Notes: generated by a model from the letters alone, not told the origin. A stretch of 64,000 nt of DNA from Pseudomonas panipatensis (GCF_900099785.1 NZ_FNDS01000013.1:38544-102543); one strand, 5' to 3'; positions 43,203 to 52,597 are shown, counted from the stretch's first letter. Translations and numbers: made by a program.

Positions 43203-44363
43203 TCAACGCAGCAGCGGCCGCAGCAGTTCGCGGGAAATGATGTGGCGCTGGATTTCCGAGGTGCCTTCCCACACACGCTCGATGCGCGCGTTACGCCAGA
43301 TGCGCTCGATCGGACCTTCGTCCATCAGGCCCATGCCACCGAAAATCTGCACCGCCTCGTCGGCGACCTTGCCGAGCACTTCGCTGGCGAACAGCTTGGC
43401 CATGCCGGCCTCGCCGTCGGTCATGGTCCCCTGGTCCATCTTCCACGCGGTGTGCAGGGTGATGAGTTCGGCGGCGCGAATCTGCGTGGCCATGTCGGCC
43501 AGCTTGAAGGCGATGCCCTGGTAGGCGCCGATCGGCTGGCCGAACTGCTTGCGGTCGGCCGCCCATTGCAGCGACAGGTCCATGGCGCGCTGGGCCTGGC
43601 CGACGCAGTTGGCGGCGACCATCACGCGGCCGGCGGTGAGCCAGGCGTTGGCCACGTCCCAGCCCTTGTCGACCTCGCCGAGCACCTTGGCGGCCGGCAC
43701 ACGGCAGTCGTCGAAGAAGATCTCGTAGGTGTGGTAGCCCTTGTTGCTGACGCAGCGCGGCCCACGGCGCACGGTCATGCCCGGGGTGCCCTTGTCGACC
43801 AGGAAGGCGGTCACCGCGTTGCGCTTCTTGCCGTTGCGCTCGTAGCTGTCGGTGACGGCGAAGACGATGGCGAAGTCGGCGTGCCCGGCGTGGCTGATGA
43901 AGTGCTTGGCGCCGTTGATCACGAAGTCGTCGCCGTCGCGCACGGCGCGGGTCTTGATCGAGTTGGCGTCGGAGCCGGCGCCCGGTTCGGTGAGGGCGAA
44001 GCAGTCGATCTTCTCGCCCTGCACGCAGGGCAGCAGGTAGTCCTGGATCTGCTGGCCCTGGCAGGCCATGAGGATCTTCGAGGGCCGCGCGACGAACACG
44101 TGCAGCGCCCAGGAAACCTTGGACAGCTCGCGTTCGATGAGCGCCTGGGACAGGTAGTCGAGGCCGCCGCCACCGACCTCCTCGGGCATGTTGAAGGCGT
44201 AGAAGCCGGCGGCGATGGCCTTGCCGCGAATCTGCGCGGCCAGCTCCGGCGCCACGGCGTCGGCGCGGTCTACCGCTTCCTCGTGGGGCAGCAGCTCTTT
44301 CTCGACGAAGGCCTTGACCGCCTCGACGAGCATTTCCTGTTCCTGGGTCAGTTTGAAGTCCAT
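43203..44363 (-). CDS. Acyl-CoA dehydrogenase
   Basis: A 386-residue FAD-dependent acyl-CoA dehydrogenase that introduces a 2,3-double bond. Motifs: DCFALTEPGAGSDANSIKTR (signature 1), KHFISHAGHADF, QIFGGMGLMDEGPIERIWRN with RDARI-like RNARIERVWEGTSEIQRHII (signature 2). The glutamate in the WEGTSEIQ segment is at the position used as catalytic base in short/medium-chain enzymes. It lies 16 bases after the enoyl-CoA hydratase and 10 bases before the CoA ligase gene, a tight three-gene beta-oxidation-like unit upstream of aruI/aruH. Confidence 0.93.
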   Translation of the reverse strand: MDFKLTQEQEMLVEAVKAFVEKELLPHEEAVDRADAVAPELAAQIRGKAIAAGFYAFNMPEEVGGGGLDYLSQALIERELSKVSWALHVFVARPSKILMACQGQQIQDYLLPCVQGEKIDCFALTEPGAGSDANSIKTRAVRDGDDFVINGAKHFISHAGHADFAIVFAVTDSYERNGKKRNAVTAFLVDKGTPGMTVRRGPRCVSNKGYHTYEIFFDDCRVPAAKVLGEVDKGWDVANAWLTAGRVMVAANCVGQAQRAMDLSLQWAADRKQFGQPIGAYQGIAFKLADMATQIRAAELITLHTAWKMDQGTMTDGEAGMAKLFASEVLGKVADEAVQIFGGMGLMDEGPIERIWRNARIERVWEGTSEIQRHIISRELLRPLLR

Positions 44364-44379
44364 GGACTCACCTCGCCGC

Positions 44380-45168
44380 TCAGCGGCCTTGGAAGTGGGG
44401 GATGCGTTTTTCGGCCACGGCGCGCAGCGCCTCGGCGGCGTCTTCGCTGCGCCCGCAGAGCAACCCGGCGGCCTGTTCGGCCTCCAGTTGCTGGGCCAGC
44501 GAGCGGTTGGCGCCGTCGCGGATCAGGCGCTTGGTCTGGGCGAAGGCGAAGGTCGGGCCGGCGGCCAGGCGCGCGGCGAATTCAGCGACGGCGGCCAGCA
44601 GTTGCGCGTCGGCGACCACTTCGCCGACCAGCCCGGCGCCGAGGGCACGCTCGGCGTTCCACAGCTCGTCGAGGAACAGCAGGCGCTTGGCCGCCTCGGC
44701 GCCGATCAGCCGCGGCAGGTGCCAGCTGGCGCCGGCGTCCGGGCAGTAGGCCATGCCGGTGTAGCCGGCCTTGAAGCGCGCCGAGGCGCCGGCGACGCGG
44801 AAGTCGCAGCAGAGGGCCAGGTCCATGCCGGCGCCGACCGCGGTGCCGTTGACCGCGGCGATGGTCGGCTTGTCCAGGTCGTGCAGGCGACGCATCAGGG
44901 CGTGGGCGGTTTCGGTCCAGCCGTAGCTTTCCAGCTCGCCACGGGCTTCGGCCTCGGCCCATTCGGCGAGGTCGGCGCCGGCGCAGAAGCTGCGGCCCGC
45001 GCCGGTCAGCACGATGACGCGCACCGCCGGGTCGGCCTGGTGGGCGTCGAGCAGGGCGTGCAGGCGCTTCAGCGTGGGGATGTCCAGCGCGTTGCGCTGC
45101 TCGGGGCGATTCAGGGTAATCCAGGCGATAGCGTCCTGGACCCGGCTGAGCGGGGATGCTTGAGTCAT
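44380..45168 (-). CDS. Enoyl-CoA hydratase/isomerase family protein
   Basis: A 262-residue crotonase-fold enzyme. Seen: AWITLNRPEQRNALDIPTL, oxyanion-hole loop GRSFCAGADLAEW, and AAVNGTAVGAGMDLALCCDF with the second oxyanion Gly. The glutamate/aspartate pair of classical hydratases is only partly evident: in the second region PDAGASWHLPRLIG shows D where mitochondrial-type enzymes have the second Glu, so hydratase versus isomerase is undecided. First gene of the operon running to the quinone reductase. The run ACAACAACAAC sits directly before the ribosome-binding site. Start ATG 45168. Confidence 0.9.
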   Translation of the reverse strand: MTQASPLSRVQDAIAWITLNRPEQRNALDIPTLKRLHALLDAHQADPAVRVIVLTGAGRSFCAGADLAEWAEAEARGELESYGWTETAHALMRRLHDLDKPTIAAVNGTAVGAGMDLALCCDFRVAGASARFKAGYTGMAYCPDAGASWHLPRLIGAEAAKRLLFLDELWNAERALGAGLVGEVVADAQLLAAVAEFAARLAAGPTFAFAQTKRLIRDGANRSLAQQLEAEQAAGLLCGRSEDAAEALRAVAEKRIPHFQGR

Positions 45169-45176
45169 GCTGGCCT

Positions 45177-45188
45177 CGTTGTTGTTGT
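45177..45188 (-). promoter_or_regulatory. Hfq/Crc-type CA motif at the enoyl-CoA hydratase start
   Basis: On the minus strand ACAACAACAAC is followed at once by GAGG and the ATG (45168). It matches AAnAAnAA next to the Shine-Dalgarno site, the standard position for Hfq/Crc repression in Pseudomonas. By motif and position. Confidence 0.6.
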
Positions 45189-45215
45189 CGCATGGTGCCG
45201 CGTTGGTCACAATAC

Positions 45216-45229
45216 TAAACAAGTGTTCA
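45216..45229. promoter_or_regulatory. Possible TetR-type operator upstream of the acyl-CoA operon
   Basis: TAAACA-AG-TGTTCA is a 14-bp inverted repeat with one mismatch, in the promoter region of the enoyl-CoA hydratase operon. It resembles operators of TetR-type repressors of acyl-CoA genes; no such gene is adjacent. Confidence 0.35.
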
Positions 45230-45443
45230 ACAAGACGGCAATGCACCCGAACGGGGGCTTGTAACGGCAACGGAAAAGCACGCGAAGGCCGCGTGGCGCG
45301 GGGGCTGCGGAGTTTTCGGAAGATTCGCGGCGGGGTTTGTTACAACTTCGAACAATCGGCCGGAAGCGGCCCGCGTCGGGGCGCGAGCCGGGGCGCCCGC
45401 CGCGGATCGGGGGCGCCAGGGGCGTCAGTGGGCAGGCGCGGCG

Positions 45444-45983
45444 TCAGTCCTCGCTGTGCACCACCACCAGCAACTCGGCCTGTTCGTCGCCAAGGGAGCG
45501 CAGGCGGTGCGGTTTCTGCGCATTGAAGTGGAGGGCGTCGCCGGTTTCCAGGACCAGCCGTTCGGAGAGGAAGTCGACCTCCACCCGGCCGCGGTGGACG
45601 AAGATGAACTCCTCGCCCAGGTGCTCCTTGAAGGTCGACTGACTGAAATCCGCCGGCGGATAGACAACGAACGGCAGCAGCGCGCGGCCACCGATATGCC
45701 GCGCCAGGGAGGCATAGGCCGGGCCCTGGTCGTCCTGGGTCAGGGACTGGCGCTGCTCGCGGCGCACCAGGCTGTAGCCCGGGTCACCGCCATTCTCCTC
45801 GCCGAACAGTTCCTCGACCTGGACGTTAAGGGCCTTGGCCAGCTTGAGCGCGGCGGCGATCGACGGGGTGTTCAGGCCACGTTCGACCTTGGACAGGTAG
45901 CTCTTGGTCATGCCGGTCTTCTCGGCCAGCGTTTCCAAGGTGACCCCCAATTTCTTTCTCAATAATTTCAAGCGCATAGACAT
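45444..45983 (-). CDS. XRE-family regulator with cupin sensor domain
   Basis: A 179-residue regulator: helix-turn-helix of the XRE type (LRKKLGVTLETLAEKTGMTK, SYLSKVERGLNTPSIAAALK) followed by a small beta-barrel cupin (ADFSQSTFKEHLGEEFIFVH, RGRVEVDFLSERLVLETGDA, LHFNAQKPHRLRSLGDEQAE). Such XRE-cupin proteins (PuuR-like) often control amine, sulfonate or amino-acid catabolism. It is divergent from the class II aldolase gene; the intervening region has a promoter with a palindrome between -35 and -10. ATG 45983 has AAGGGGCG upstream. It likely regulates the two aldolase genes. Confidence 0.9.
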   Translation of the reverse strand: MSMRLKLLRKKLGVTLETLAEKTGMTKSYLSKVERGLNTPSIAAALKLAKALNVQVEELFGEENGGDPGYSLVRREQRQSLTQDDQGPAYASLARHIGGRALLPFVVYPPADFSQSTFKEHLGEEFIFVHRGRVEVDFLSERLVLETGDALHFNAQKPHRLRSLGDEQAELLVVVHSED

Positions 45984-46022
45984 GCAGAACGCCCCTTGGC
46001 GCGGGTGCGGGAAACTTTTTCC

Positions 46023-46050
46023 TTGCCAATGACACTTTGTGTCATATAGC
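46023..46050 (+). promoter_or_regulatory. Promoter with built-in palindrome upstream of the aldolase genes
   Basis: TTGCCA (46023-46028) and TATAGC (46045-46050) are 16 bases apart. The spacer is almost wholly the perfect inverted repeat TGACAC-TTT-GTGTCA (46030-46044). A second TGTCAT half-site follows at about 46060. A repressor bound here would block RNA polymerase; the divergent XRE-cupin protein is the obvious candidate. Confidence 0.6.
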
Positions 46051-46144
46051 TTGTTTTGTGTCATCGACAGCCGCCGGCCCTGCCTGGTGCCCATCGATGA
46101 TGGCGAGCGCGACCTCGCCTACACCCGCTACCAGGAGTTCCGTC

Positions 46145-46927
46145 ATGGCAACCACCTTGCAACTTCCCAAAGACCAGTTGATCCAGCACGCCGAGCAGCA
46201 GATGCGGACCAGCCTTGCCGATAATACGTGGAGCGCGCGGCAAAAACTGGCCCTGACCTGTCGAATCCTCTTCGACGGCGGCCATGATTCCGGCCTGGCC
46301 GGGCAGATCACTGCCCGCGCCGAAGCGCCCGGCAGCTACTACACCCAGCGCCTGGGCCTGGGCTTCGACGAGATCAGTGCGGGCAACCTGTTGCTGGTCG
46401 ACGAAGACCTCCGGGTGCTCCAGGGCCAGGGCATGGCCAACCCGGCGAACCGCTTCCACAGCTGGATCTACCGCGCCCGCCCGGACATCAACTGCATCAT
46501 CCACACCCACCCGCTGCACGCCGCGGCGCTGTCCATGCTGGAAGTCCCGCTGGCGGTGTCGCACATGGATATCTGTCCGCTGTACGGGGACTGTGCCTTC
46601 CTCAAGGACTGGCCAGGCGTGCCGGTGGGTAACGAAGAGGGCGAGATCATCTCCGCCGCCCTCGGCGACAAGCGCGCCATCCTGCTCTCGCATCACGGCC
46701 TGCTGGTCACCGGTTCGAGCATCGAGGAGGCCTGCGTGCTGGCCATGCTCTTCGAGCGCGCGGCGAAACTGCAGCTGCTGGCCATGGCCGCCGGTGAGAT
46801 CCAGCCGATCCCGCCGGCCCTGGGCCGGGAAGCGCACGACTGGATCTCCACGCCCAAGCGCCACGGCGCCGCCTTCGACTACTACGCGCGGCGCAGCCTG
46901 CGCGAGCACGGCGACTGCCTGAGCTGA
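46145..46927 (+). CDS. Class II aldolase/adducin-family protein
   Basis: A 260-residue class II (zinc) aldolase-type enzyme. Metal-binding histidines in CIIHTHPLHAAALSM and in AILLSHHGLLVTGSSIEEAC; the glycine-rich GLGFDEISAGNLLLVDED and NPANRFHSWIYRARP match the family. Members cleave or epimerise sugar phosphates, or decarboxylate or aldol-cleave hydroxy acids. First gene of a two-gene unit with a DapA-family aldolase; the two together suggest breakdown of a hydroxy-keto acid to pyruvate plus an aldehyde. Start ATG 46145. Confidence 0.88.
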   Translation: MATTLQLPKDQLIQHAEQQMRTSLADNTWSARQKLALTCRILFDGGHDSGLAGQITARAEAPGSYYTQRLGLGFDEISAGNLLLVDEDLRVLQGQGMANPANRFHSWIYRARPDINCIIHTHPLHAAALSMLEVPLAVSHMDICPLYGDCAFLKDWPGVPVGNEEGEIISAALGDKRAILLSHHGLLVTGSSIEEACVLAMLFERAAKLQLLAMAAGEIQPIPPALGREAHDWISTPKRHGAAFDYYARRSLREHGDCLS

Positions 46928-46977
46928 CCCGCGCCCCCGACAAGACTCTCCCATTGACTCGTGCCACAGGTGCAACC

Positions 46978-47865
46978 ATGTCCACTACCATCCTCCACGG
47001 CATTATCGGCTACACCATCACCCCCTTCGCCGCCGACGGCTCCCTCGACCTGCCCACCCTCGGCCGTTCCATCGACCGCCTGATCGACGGCGGCGTGCAC
47101 GCCATCGCCCCGCTGGGCAGCACCGGCGAAGGCGCCTACCTCGACGACGCGGAATGGCAGGCGGTGGTCGAATACAGCCTGACCCGTATCGCCGGCCGCG
47201 TACCGAGCATCGTCAGCGTGTCCGACCTGACCACCGCGCGCACCGTGCGCCGCGCGCGCTTCGCCGAGCGCCTGGGCGCCAGCGCGGTGATGGTATTGCC
47301 GGTGTCCTACTGGAAGCTCAACGAGGCGGAAATCCTCGCCCACTACCATGCCATTGGCGCGGCCATCGGCATTCCGGTGATGCTCTACAACAACCCCGGC
47401 ACCAGCGGCACCGACCTGTCGGTGGAACTGATCCTGCGCATTGTCCGGGAAGTGGACAACGTCACCATGGTCAAGGAGAGCACCGGCGACATTCAGCGCA
47501 TGCACCGCCTGCGGCTGCTCTCCGACGGCCAGGTAGCCTTCTACAACGGCTGCAACCCCCTGGCCCTGGAGGCGCTGGTGGCCGGGGCGAAGGGCTGGTG
47601 CACGGCGGCGCCGAACCTGATCCCGCAGCACAACCTGGCGCTCTACCAGGCGGTGCGGGAGGGTCGCCTGGAGGAGGCCCGCGAGCTGTTCTATCGCCAG
47701 TTGGCGCTGCTCGACTACATCACCCGCCGGGGCCTACCCACCACCATCAAGGCCGGCCTGCGCCTGACCGGCCTCGACGCTGGCGCTCCGCGCCTGCCGC
47801 TGCAGGCGCTGGACGCCGAGGGCTGCCGCTACCTGGAAGAACTGCTGGCGCCGCTGCGTCGATAA
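46978..47865 (+). CDS. DapA-family (dihydrodipicolinate synthase/N-acetylneuraminate lyase) aldolase
   Basis: A 295-residue Schiff-base aldolase. GSTGEGAYLDDAEW (pyruvate carboxylate site), PVMLYNNPGTSG with the active-site Tyr, Lys in NVTMVKESTGDIQR, and FYNGCNPLALEAL. The biosynthetic DapA function is unlikely in this setting; relatives degrade sugar acids, hydroxyproline intermediates or aromatic breakdown products by reversible cleavage to pyruvate. ATG 46978 behind AGGTG is preferred over the upstream TTG at 46954. Follows the class II aldolase by 50 bases. The same pair of families occurs elsewhere in Pseudomonas genomes with LysR regulators. Confidence 0.88.
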   Translation: MSTTILHGIIGYTITPFAADGSLDLPTLGRSIDRLIDGGVHAIAPLGSTGEGAYLDDAEWQAVVEYSLTRIAGRVPSIVSVSDLTTARTVRRARFAERLGASAVMVLPVSYWKLNEAEILAHYHAIGAAIGIPVMLYNNPGTSGTDLSVELILRIVREVDNVTMVKESTGDIQRMHRLRLLSDGQVAFYNGCNPLALEALVAGAKGWCTAAPNLIPQHNLALYQAVREGRLEEARELFYRQLALLDYITRRGLPTTIKAGLRLTGLDAGAPRLPLQALDAEGCRYLEELLAPLRR

Positions 47866-47903
47866 ATCAGCCGCCGCCAGGGCGCCCTTGCGGCGGCTGA
47901 ACC

Positions 47904-49313
47904 TCAGCCCAGGCCCAGCGCGGTCTCGCTCGCCACGGGCGGGCGCTTGCGCTTGAGCAGGTAGTAGGCCAGGTAGCAGGCGGCCATGAAGCCGAAGCCC
48001 CAGTACAGCGAGGGGCGCTGGGTCGGGTCGAGGGCGAGGAAGACGAACAGCGAGCAGCAGATGGCGATGCACGCCAGCGGCAGGAAGGGGAACAGCGGCG
48101 CGGCGTATTTCAGGTCGGCGACGCTGCCGCCCTTGGCCAGGTGCTCGCGGCGGAAGCGGTACTGCGCGTAGGCGATGACGATCCAGGTCACGGTGCCGGA
48201 CATCCCGCTCACCGCCATCAGCACCATGAACAGGGTGTCGGCGGCGACCACGCTGGTGAGCAGCGAGAGCAGGGCGAAGGCCAGGCTGATCAGCAGCGCG
48301 TAGAGCGGCACGCCACGGGCGCTCAGCTTGGACAGGCGCTTGGGCGCCATGCCGGTCTTGGACATCGCCCAGAGGATGCGCGTCGAGGCATAGAGGCCGG
48401 AGTTACCCACCGAGAGGATGGCGGTGAGGATGACGAAGTTCATCAGGTCCGCCGCGTAGGGGATGCCGACCATGTCGAAGACCTGGACGAAGGGGCTTTC
48501 CATCAGCCCGGCCTGCTGCCAGGGGACGATGGCGGCGAGCACCACGACCGCCAGCACGTAGAAGATCAGTACGCGGAACACCACGTTGCGCACCGCGCGC
48601 GGGATGCTCTTCTCCGGCTGGTCGGTCTCGCCGGCGGCGACGCCCATGATCTCGCAGCCCTGGAAGGCGTAGACCACCGTCATCATCACCGCGAACACCG
48701 CCGACAGGCCGTTGGGGAACAGGCGCTCGCCGACCAGGTTGGACATCATCGGCGCCGGCGCGCCGCTGTTCAGCTGGATGACGCCGAAGATCACCAGCAG
48801 GCCGACCACGATGAAGGCGAGGATGGCCGCCACCTTGATCCCCGAGAACCAGTATTCGGCCTCGCCGAAGGCGCGCGTGGCGAGGGCGTTGAGGGAGAAC
48901 AGGACGACCACGAAGAAGCCCGACCAGAGCCAGATCGGCACCTCGGGGAACCAGCGTGTCATGAGCATGCCGGCGGCGGTGAATTCCAGGCCGACGGTGG
49001 AAGCCCAACTCATCCAGTAGACCCAGCCGATCATGAACCCGGTGGCCGGGCCGATGAAGCGCGTGGCGTGGGCCTGGAAGGAGCCGGAAACCGGCATCTG
49101 CACCGACAGTTCGCCGAGGCAGACCATCACCAGGTACATCAGCAGGCCGGCGACCAGATAGGCCAGCACGGCGCCGGCCGGGCCGCCCTGGTTGATGGTC
49201 ACGCCCGAGCCCATGAACAGGCCGGTGCCGATCACTCCGCCGAGGGACAGCATGAAGATGTGCCGGCTCTTCAGGGCACGGGTGAGCTGGATGCGCTCGG
49301 GCGACTCAGACAT
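47904..49313 (-). CDS. APC-family amino acid permease (arginine cluster)
   Basis: A 469-residue, about 12-helix amino-acid permease of the AAT/GabP branch. [20 protein letters not shown] starts the first helix with the substrate-site glycines; later [20 protein letters not shown] and [20 protein letters not shown], the AAT consensus. It is transported in the same direction as, and 246 bases downstream of, the AruS-like sensor, as in P. aeruginosa where a permease adjoins aruRS. Arginine or a related cationic amino acid is the expected but unproven substrate. Start ATG 49313. Confidence 0.9.
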   Translation of the reverse strand: MSESPERIQLTRALKSRHIFMLSLGGVIGTGLFMGSGVTINQGGPAGAVLAYLVAGLLMYLVMVCLGELSVQMPVSGSFQAHATRFIGPATGFMIGWVYWMSWASTVGLEFTAAGMLMTRWFPEVPIWLWSGFFVVVLFSLNALATRAFGEAEYWFSGIKVAAILAFIVVGLLVIFGVIQLNSGAPAPMMSNLVGERLFPNGLSAVFAVMMTVVYAFQGCEIMGVAAGETDQPEKSIPRAVRNVVFRVLIFYVLAVVVLAAIVPWQQAGLMESPFVQVFDMVGIPYAADLMNFVILTAILSVGNSGLYASTRILWAMSKTGMAPKRLSKLSARGVPLYALLISLAFALLSLLTSVVAADTLFMVLMAVSGMSGTVTWIVIAYAQYRFRREHLAKGGSVADLKYAAPLFPFLPLACIAICCSLFVFLALDPTQRPSLYWGFGFMAACYLAYYLLKRKRPPVASETALGLG

Positions 49314-49367
49314 GGCGCACCTCCGCGAAACGGCGGGCGCACAGGGGCGGAACTCTACGTTGGCTCA

Positions 49368-49375
49368 TTATTGTT
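49368..49375 (-). promoter_or_regulatory. Hfq/Crc-like AACAATAA in the permease leader
   Basis: AACAATAA on the minus strand, about 55-62 bases before the permease ATG. It fits AAnAAnAA in a GC-rich leader. Weakest of the five such motifs because it is distant from the ribosome-binding site. Confidence 0.3.
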
Positions 49376-49559
49376 ATCTCCAATCTGTCAGAGGCCGTGG
49401 CTTGGGCACGGATGCCAGGATTATTCGAAGGCGATGTAAGGCGGCGTTGTACGGGCGGATCGAAGATGTAAAAAGTCGTAAGGAATTTGTCGCGAGCGGC
49501 CCGGCGCAGTCCGGCGCGGCGAGGCATGACGGCGGATGCCCTCTGCGCGGTCGTTCGCC

Positions 49560-51809
49560 CTAGGGCTGCAGATGCGCGGCGGCGGCGGCGTGTTGCGCGT
49601 CGAGCCGTTGCGCCCAGCCTTGCAGCGGCTCGCCGGCCAGCGCCGCTCGTTCCAGGGCGTGCAGGCAGTCGCCGAGGCCGCGCAGGCCCATGGAGTGGCA
49701 ACCGCCGGCCAGGCGGTGGGCCAGGCTCGCGGCTTCCGCCGCGTCCTCGGCGGCGATGGCCTCGTGCAGTGCCGGCCAGTGTTCCGCGAGCAGGTTGCGG
49801 AGCAGGCCGAGCAGCTCGTGCAGGCGGTGTGCGCCGAGCAGCTCGCGGTGGGTGGCCAGCACCTGGCGGTCGAGCACGCCATCCTCCGGCGGCGTCGGAC
49901 GTGCCGCGCCGATGCCGGCCAGGGTGCGCCGCAGGTCGTCGAGGCGCAGCGGCTTGGCCAGCACGCCCTGCATGCCGGCATCGAAGTAGCGACGGACCAT
50001 GGCCGGCTGCACGCTGGCGGTGAAGGCCAGGATCGGCGTCTGACGATTGCGCCCGGCGGTCTGCTGGCGAATCGCCCGACACAGTTCGACGCCACTCAGC
50101 CCTGGCAGGTGCATGTCCAGCAGGATCAGCTCGAACGCCTGCTCGCGGCACAACGCCAACGCCGGTTCGGCGTCCTCGGCCAGGGTCACCGCGTGGCCAT
50201 CGCGCGCCAGCAGGTCGTGGGCCACCTCGCGGTTGAGCGGCACGTCTTCCACCAGCAGGATGCGCAGCGCCTGCTCCGCGCGCGGCGCTGGCGGCGCCGG
50301 AGCGAGGCCGGGCGCAGTGGCATCGGCCAGTTCGATCTCGAACCAGAAGGTGCTGCCCTGGCCTTCGCGGCTGTCGACACCGATGCGCCCGCCCATGGCC
50401 TCCACCAGGCGCTTGCTGATGGCCAGGCCGAGGCCGCTGCCGCCGTAGCGCCGCGCCACCTCGTCGCTGGCCTGGGTGAAGCGCTCGAAGATGCGCGCCT
50501 GCAGCGCGTCGGGAATGCCGATGCCATCGTCGACCACGGCGAAGCGCAGGCGCTGGCGCTGCTCGCCGCGTTCGAGCAGTTGCAGGCGCAGGCAGACCTC
50601 GCCCTCCTCGGTGAACTTCACCGCGTTGGCCACCAGGTTGCTCAGTACCTGGCGGAGCAATTGCTCGGCGCCACGGCAGGCGCTGCGGACCCGCGGCTCG
50701 ATGTGCAGACGCAGGCAGGTGCCATTGGCGGCGGCGCAGGGTTCGAGCAGGGTCAGCACTTCGTCGAGCAATGCGCGCAGGTCGAAATCGACTGACTCCG
50801 GCAGGCTCGCGCCGTCCTCCAGCTTGGCGAAATGCAGCACCTCGTTGAGCACCGCCAGCAGCCCCTCGCCGGCCTTGTGCAGGGCGTGCAGGCGCTGGCG
50901 GTCGCGCTCGCCCAGGGGCGCGTCGCGCAGCAGCTCGGCCATGCCGAGGATGCCGTTGAGCGGGGTGCGGATTTCGTGGCTCATGGTGGCCAGGAAGCGA
51001 CTCTTGGCCAGGTTCGCCGCCTCGGCTTCCTCCTTGGCCCGTTGCAGGCTGGCGGTGCGCCGCTCGACCCGGCGCTGCAGCTCGTCGCGCTTGTGCTGCA
51101 AGGCCTGGCGGTCGGCCTCGCGGCGGCGCAGGTCGGCGCGCAGGGACTGACGCATGTCCTCCAGGGCATCGGCCACGGTGTCGATCTCGTCGGCTTCGCT
51201 GCGCACACGCTTGTCCAGTCGCAGGGGGTGCTGCAGGTCGCCGGCGGCAATGCGCCCGGCGAAGCCGGCCATCTGCCCGAGGTGACGGGTGACCAGGCTG
51301 TGGAACAACCAGCTCAGCGCCACCGCCAGGCCGCAGAGGAACAGACCCATCCACAGCAGGTTGCTCAGGCCGCCGTGCCAGAGGCGCCGGTAGATCGCGC
51401 CGAGGTCGATGGCGATGGCCAGTTCGCCGAGCTGGCGCGGCTCGCCATCGGGCGGCTGGTAGCTCAGCGGGAAATGCTCGACGCGCAACGGGCCGGGGCC
51501 CTGGATGTCGCCCTGGATCAGCTTGAAATCCTCGCTGACCAGGCTGGCCCAGGCGATGTCGGGGAAGTCCACCAGGCCGTGCAGTTGCACGCGCAATTGC
51601 GCCTGGTTGAGGTCCCAGAGACTGCGCTCGAAGCTGGCCAGGTAGCCGGCACGGATCAGCTCCAGGCGCGTGTCGATGTCGCGCATCTCGCGGCGATATT
51701 CCAGGCACAGCTGCACGGCGCCGGCGAGCAGGGTGAAGCACAGGCTGAAGGCCAGCACCCGCAGCAGCAGGCGCCGGGCCAGGCGGCCGGGCGCGCGCAG
51801 GGCCGTCAT
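49560..51809 (-). CDS. aruS: Tripartite sensor histidine kinase, AruS-type
   Basis: A 749-residue hybrid kinase. Helix 1 [20 protein letters not shown], a periplasmic sensor segment of about 130 residues, helix 2 [23 protein letters not shown] ([19 protein letters not shown]), coiled coil, H-box [21 protein letters not shown]-box [15 protein letters not shown]-boxes DDGIGIPD and [12 protein letters not shown], a receiver domain ([12 protein letters not shown], phospho-Asp in [13 protein letters not shown]) and a C-terminal Hpt domain ([15 protein letters not shown] with phospho-His). By position with the AruR-type regulator and permease beside aruHI it is the counterpart of P. aeruginosa AruS, which activates aruHI in response to arginine. 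Start ATG 51809 overlaps the previous gene by 4 bases. Confidence 0.85.
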   Translation of the reverse strand: MTALRAPGRLARRLLLRVLAFSLCFTLLAGAVQLCLEYRREMRDIDTRLELIRAGYLASFERSLWDLNQAQLRVQLHGLVDFPDIAWASLVSEDFKLIQGDIQGPGPLRVEHFPLSYQPPDGEPRQLGELAIAIDLGAIYRRLWHGGLSNLLWMGLFLCGLAVALSWLFHSLVTRHLGQMAGFAGRIAAGDLQHPLRLDKRVRSEADEIDTVADALEDMRQSLRADLRRREADRQALQHKRDELQRRVERRTASLQRAKEEAEAANLAKSRFLATMSHEIRTPLNGILGMAELLRDAPLGERDRQRLHALHKAGEGLLAVLNEVLHFAKLEDGASLPESVDFDLRALLDEVLTLLEPCAAANGTCLRLHIEPRVRSACRGAEQLLRQVLSNLVANAVKFTEEGEVCLRLQLLERGEQRQRLRFAVVDDGIGIPDALQARIFERFTQASDEVARRYGGSGLGLAISKRLVEAMGGRIGVDSREGQGSTFWFEIELADATAPGLAPAPPAPRAEQALRILLVEDVPLNREVAHDLLARDGHAVTLAEDAEPALALCREQAFELILLDMHLPGLSGVELCRAIRQQTAGRNRQTPILAFTASVQPAMVRRYFDAGMQGVLAKPLRLDDLRRTLAGIGAARPTPPEDGVLDRQVLATHRELLGAHRLHELLGLLRNLLAEHWPALHEAIAAEDAAEAASLAHRLAGGCHSMGLRGLGDCLHALERAALAGEPLQGWAQRLDAQHAAAAAHLQP

Positions 51810-52597
51810 GGCGCGGTTTCCGGCGGCGCACCGGCGAGCATGGCGCGGTAGTCGCGCTCGCTTTGCGCGAGCCAACGCGCCAGGCTGCCGTCGTCGCTGA
51901 GGCGGCGCAGCGCGGCGTCGATCTCGGGCAGCCGCGCGAGCAGCGCGGAGTGCCGCGAGACGGCCAGGCGCAGGTAGTCCACGGTGATCGGCCGCGGCGC
52001 CGCGACTATGTCGGCGCCGCCGGGCAGGCGCTCCACGAAGAGTTGCCCGGTGCGCCGCTCATAGGCGATGAAGTCGATGCGCTGGCGGATCAGCTTGCCG
52101 AAGTTCTGCTGGCTGTCGGAGACCCATTCGACGTTGTCGTGGCTGGCGACCAGGCGGTCGAAGTCGGCGCCGTAGCTTTCGCCGAAGAGCAGCCCGCCAC
52201 GGTAGCCGGCGAGATCCTCCAGGCGTTCGAAACGCAGCGGCTTGCGGCGGTTGTAGAACAGCGCCACCTCTTCGCGCAGCACCGGCGTCTCGGCGAAGCG
52301 CAGGCCCTGGTCGCGCTGTTCGGTGCGATAGGCCAGGACCACGTCGACGCGGCCGGCGGCGGCGTCGAGCAGGCAGCGCTTCCAGTTGCCCAGCACCACC
52401 ACCTGGACCTCGTAGCCGAGGCCGCCGAGCACGCGCTTGACCACCTGCGGCGCCAGGCCCCGGACCTGCGCGCCATCGCTCCAGGACACCGGAGGGTAGA
52501 CCGGGTAGTCGCAGTAGCGGATGCGCTCGGCGGCCAGCGCGGCGCCGCTGCGCAGGAGGACGAGCAGCAGGGCGAACAGGACCGACCAGCGGCTCAT
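51806..52597 (-). CDS. Periplasmic solute-binding-like protein (SBP_bac_3)
   Basis: A 263-residue exported protein: signal peptide [20 protein letters not shown] then a type-II binding-protein fold ([49 protein letters not shown] hinge, [20 protein letters not shown]). It resembles polar amino acid ABC transporter binding proteins but no permease or ATPase is adjacent. It is locked between the response regulator (10 bases) and the sensor kinase (4-base overlap), so it most likely presents ligand to the AruS-type sensor rather than serving transport. That role is inference. Confidence 0.85.
   Translation of the reverse strand: MSRWSVLFALLLVLLRSGAALAAERIRYCDYPVYPPVSWSDGAQVRGLAPQVVKRVLGGLGYEVQVVVLGNWKRCLLDAAAGRVDVVLAYRTEQRDQGLRFAETPVLREEVALFYNRRKPLRFERLEDLAGYRGGLLFGESYGADFDRLVASHDNVEWVSDSQQNFGKLIRQRIDFIAYERRTGQLFVERLPGGADIVAAPRPITVDYLRLAVSRHSALLARLPEIDAALRRLSDDGSLARWLAQSERDYRAMLAGAPPETAP

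Noticed and set aside
49314..49559. Possible extra gene in the 246-bp gap between permease and sensor
   Set aside because: Only short frames without ribosome-binding sites; best explained as the permease leader and promoter.
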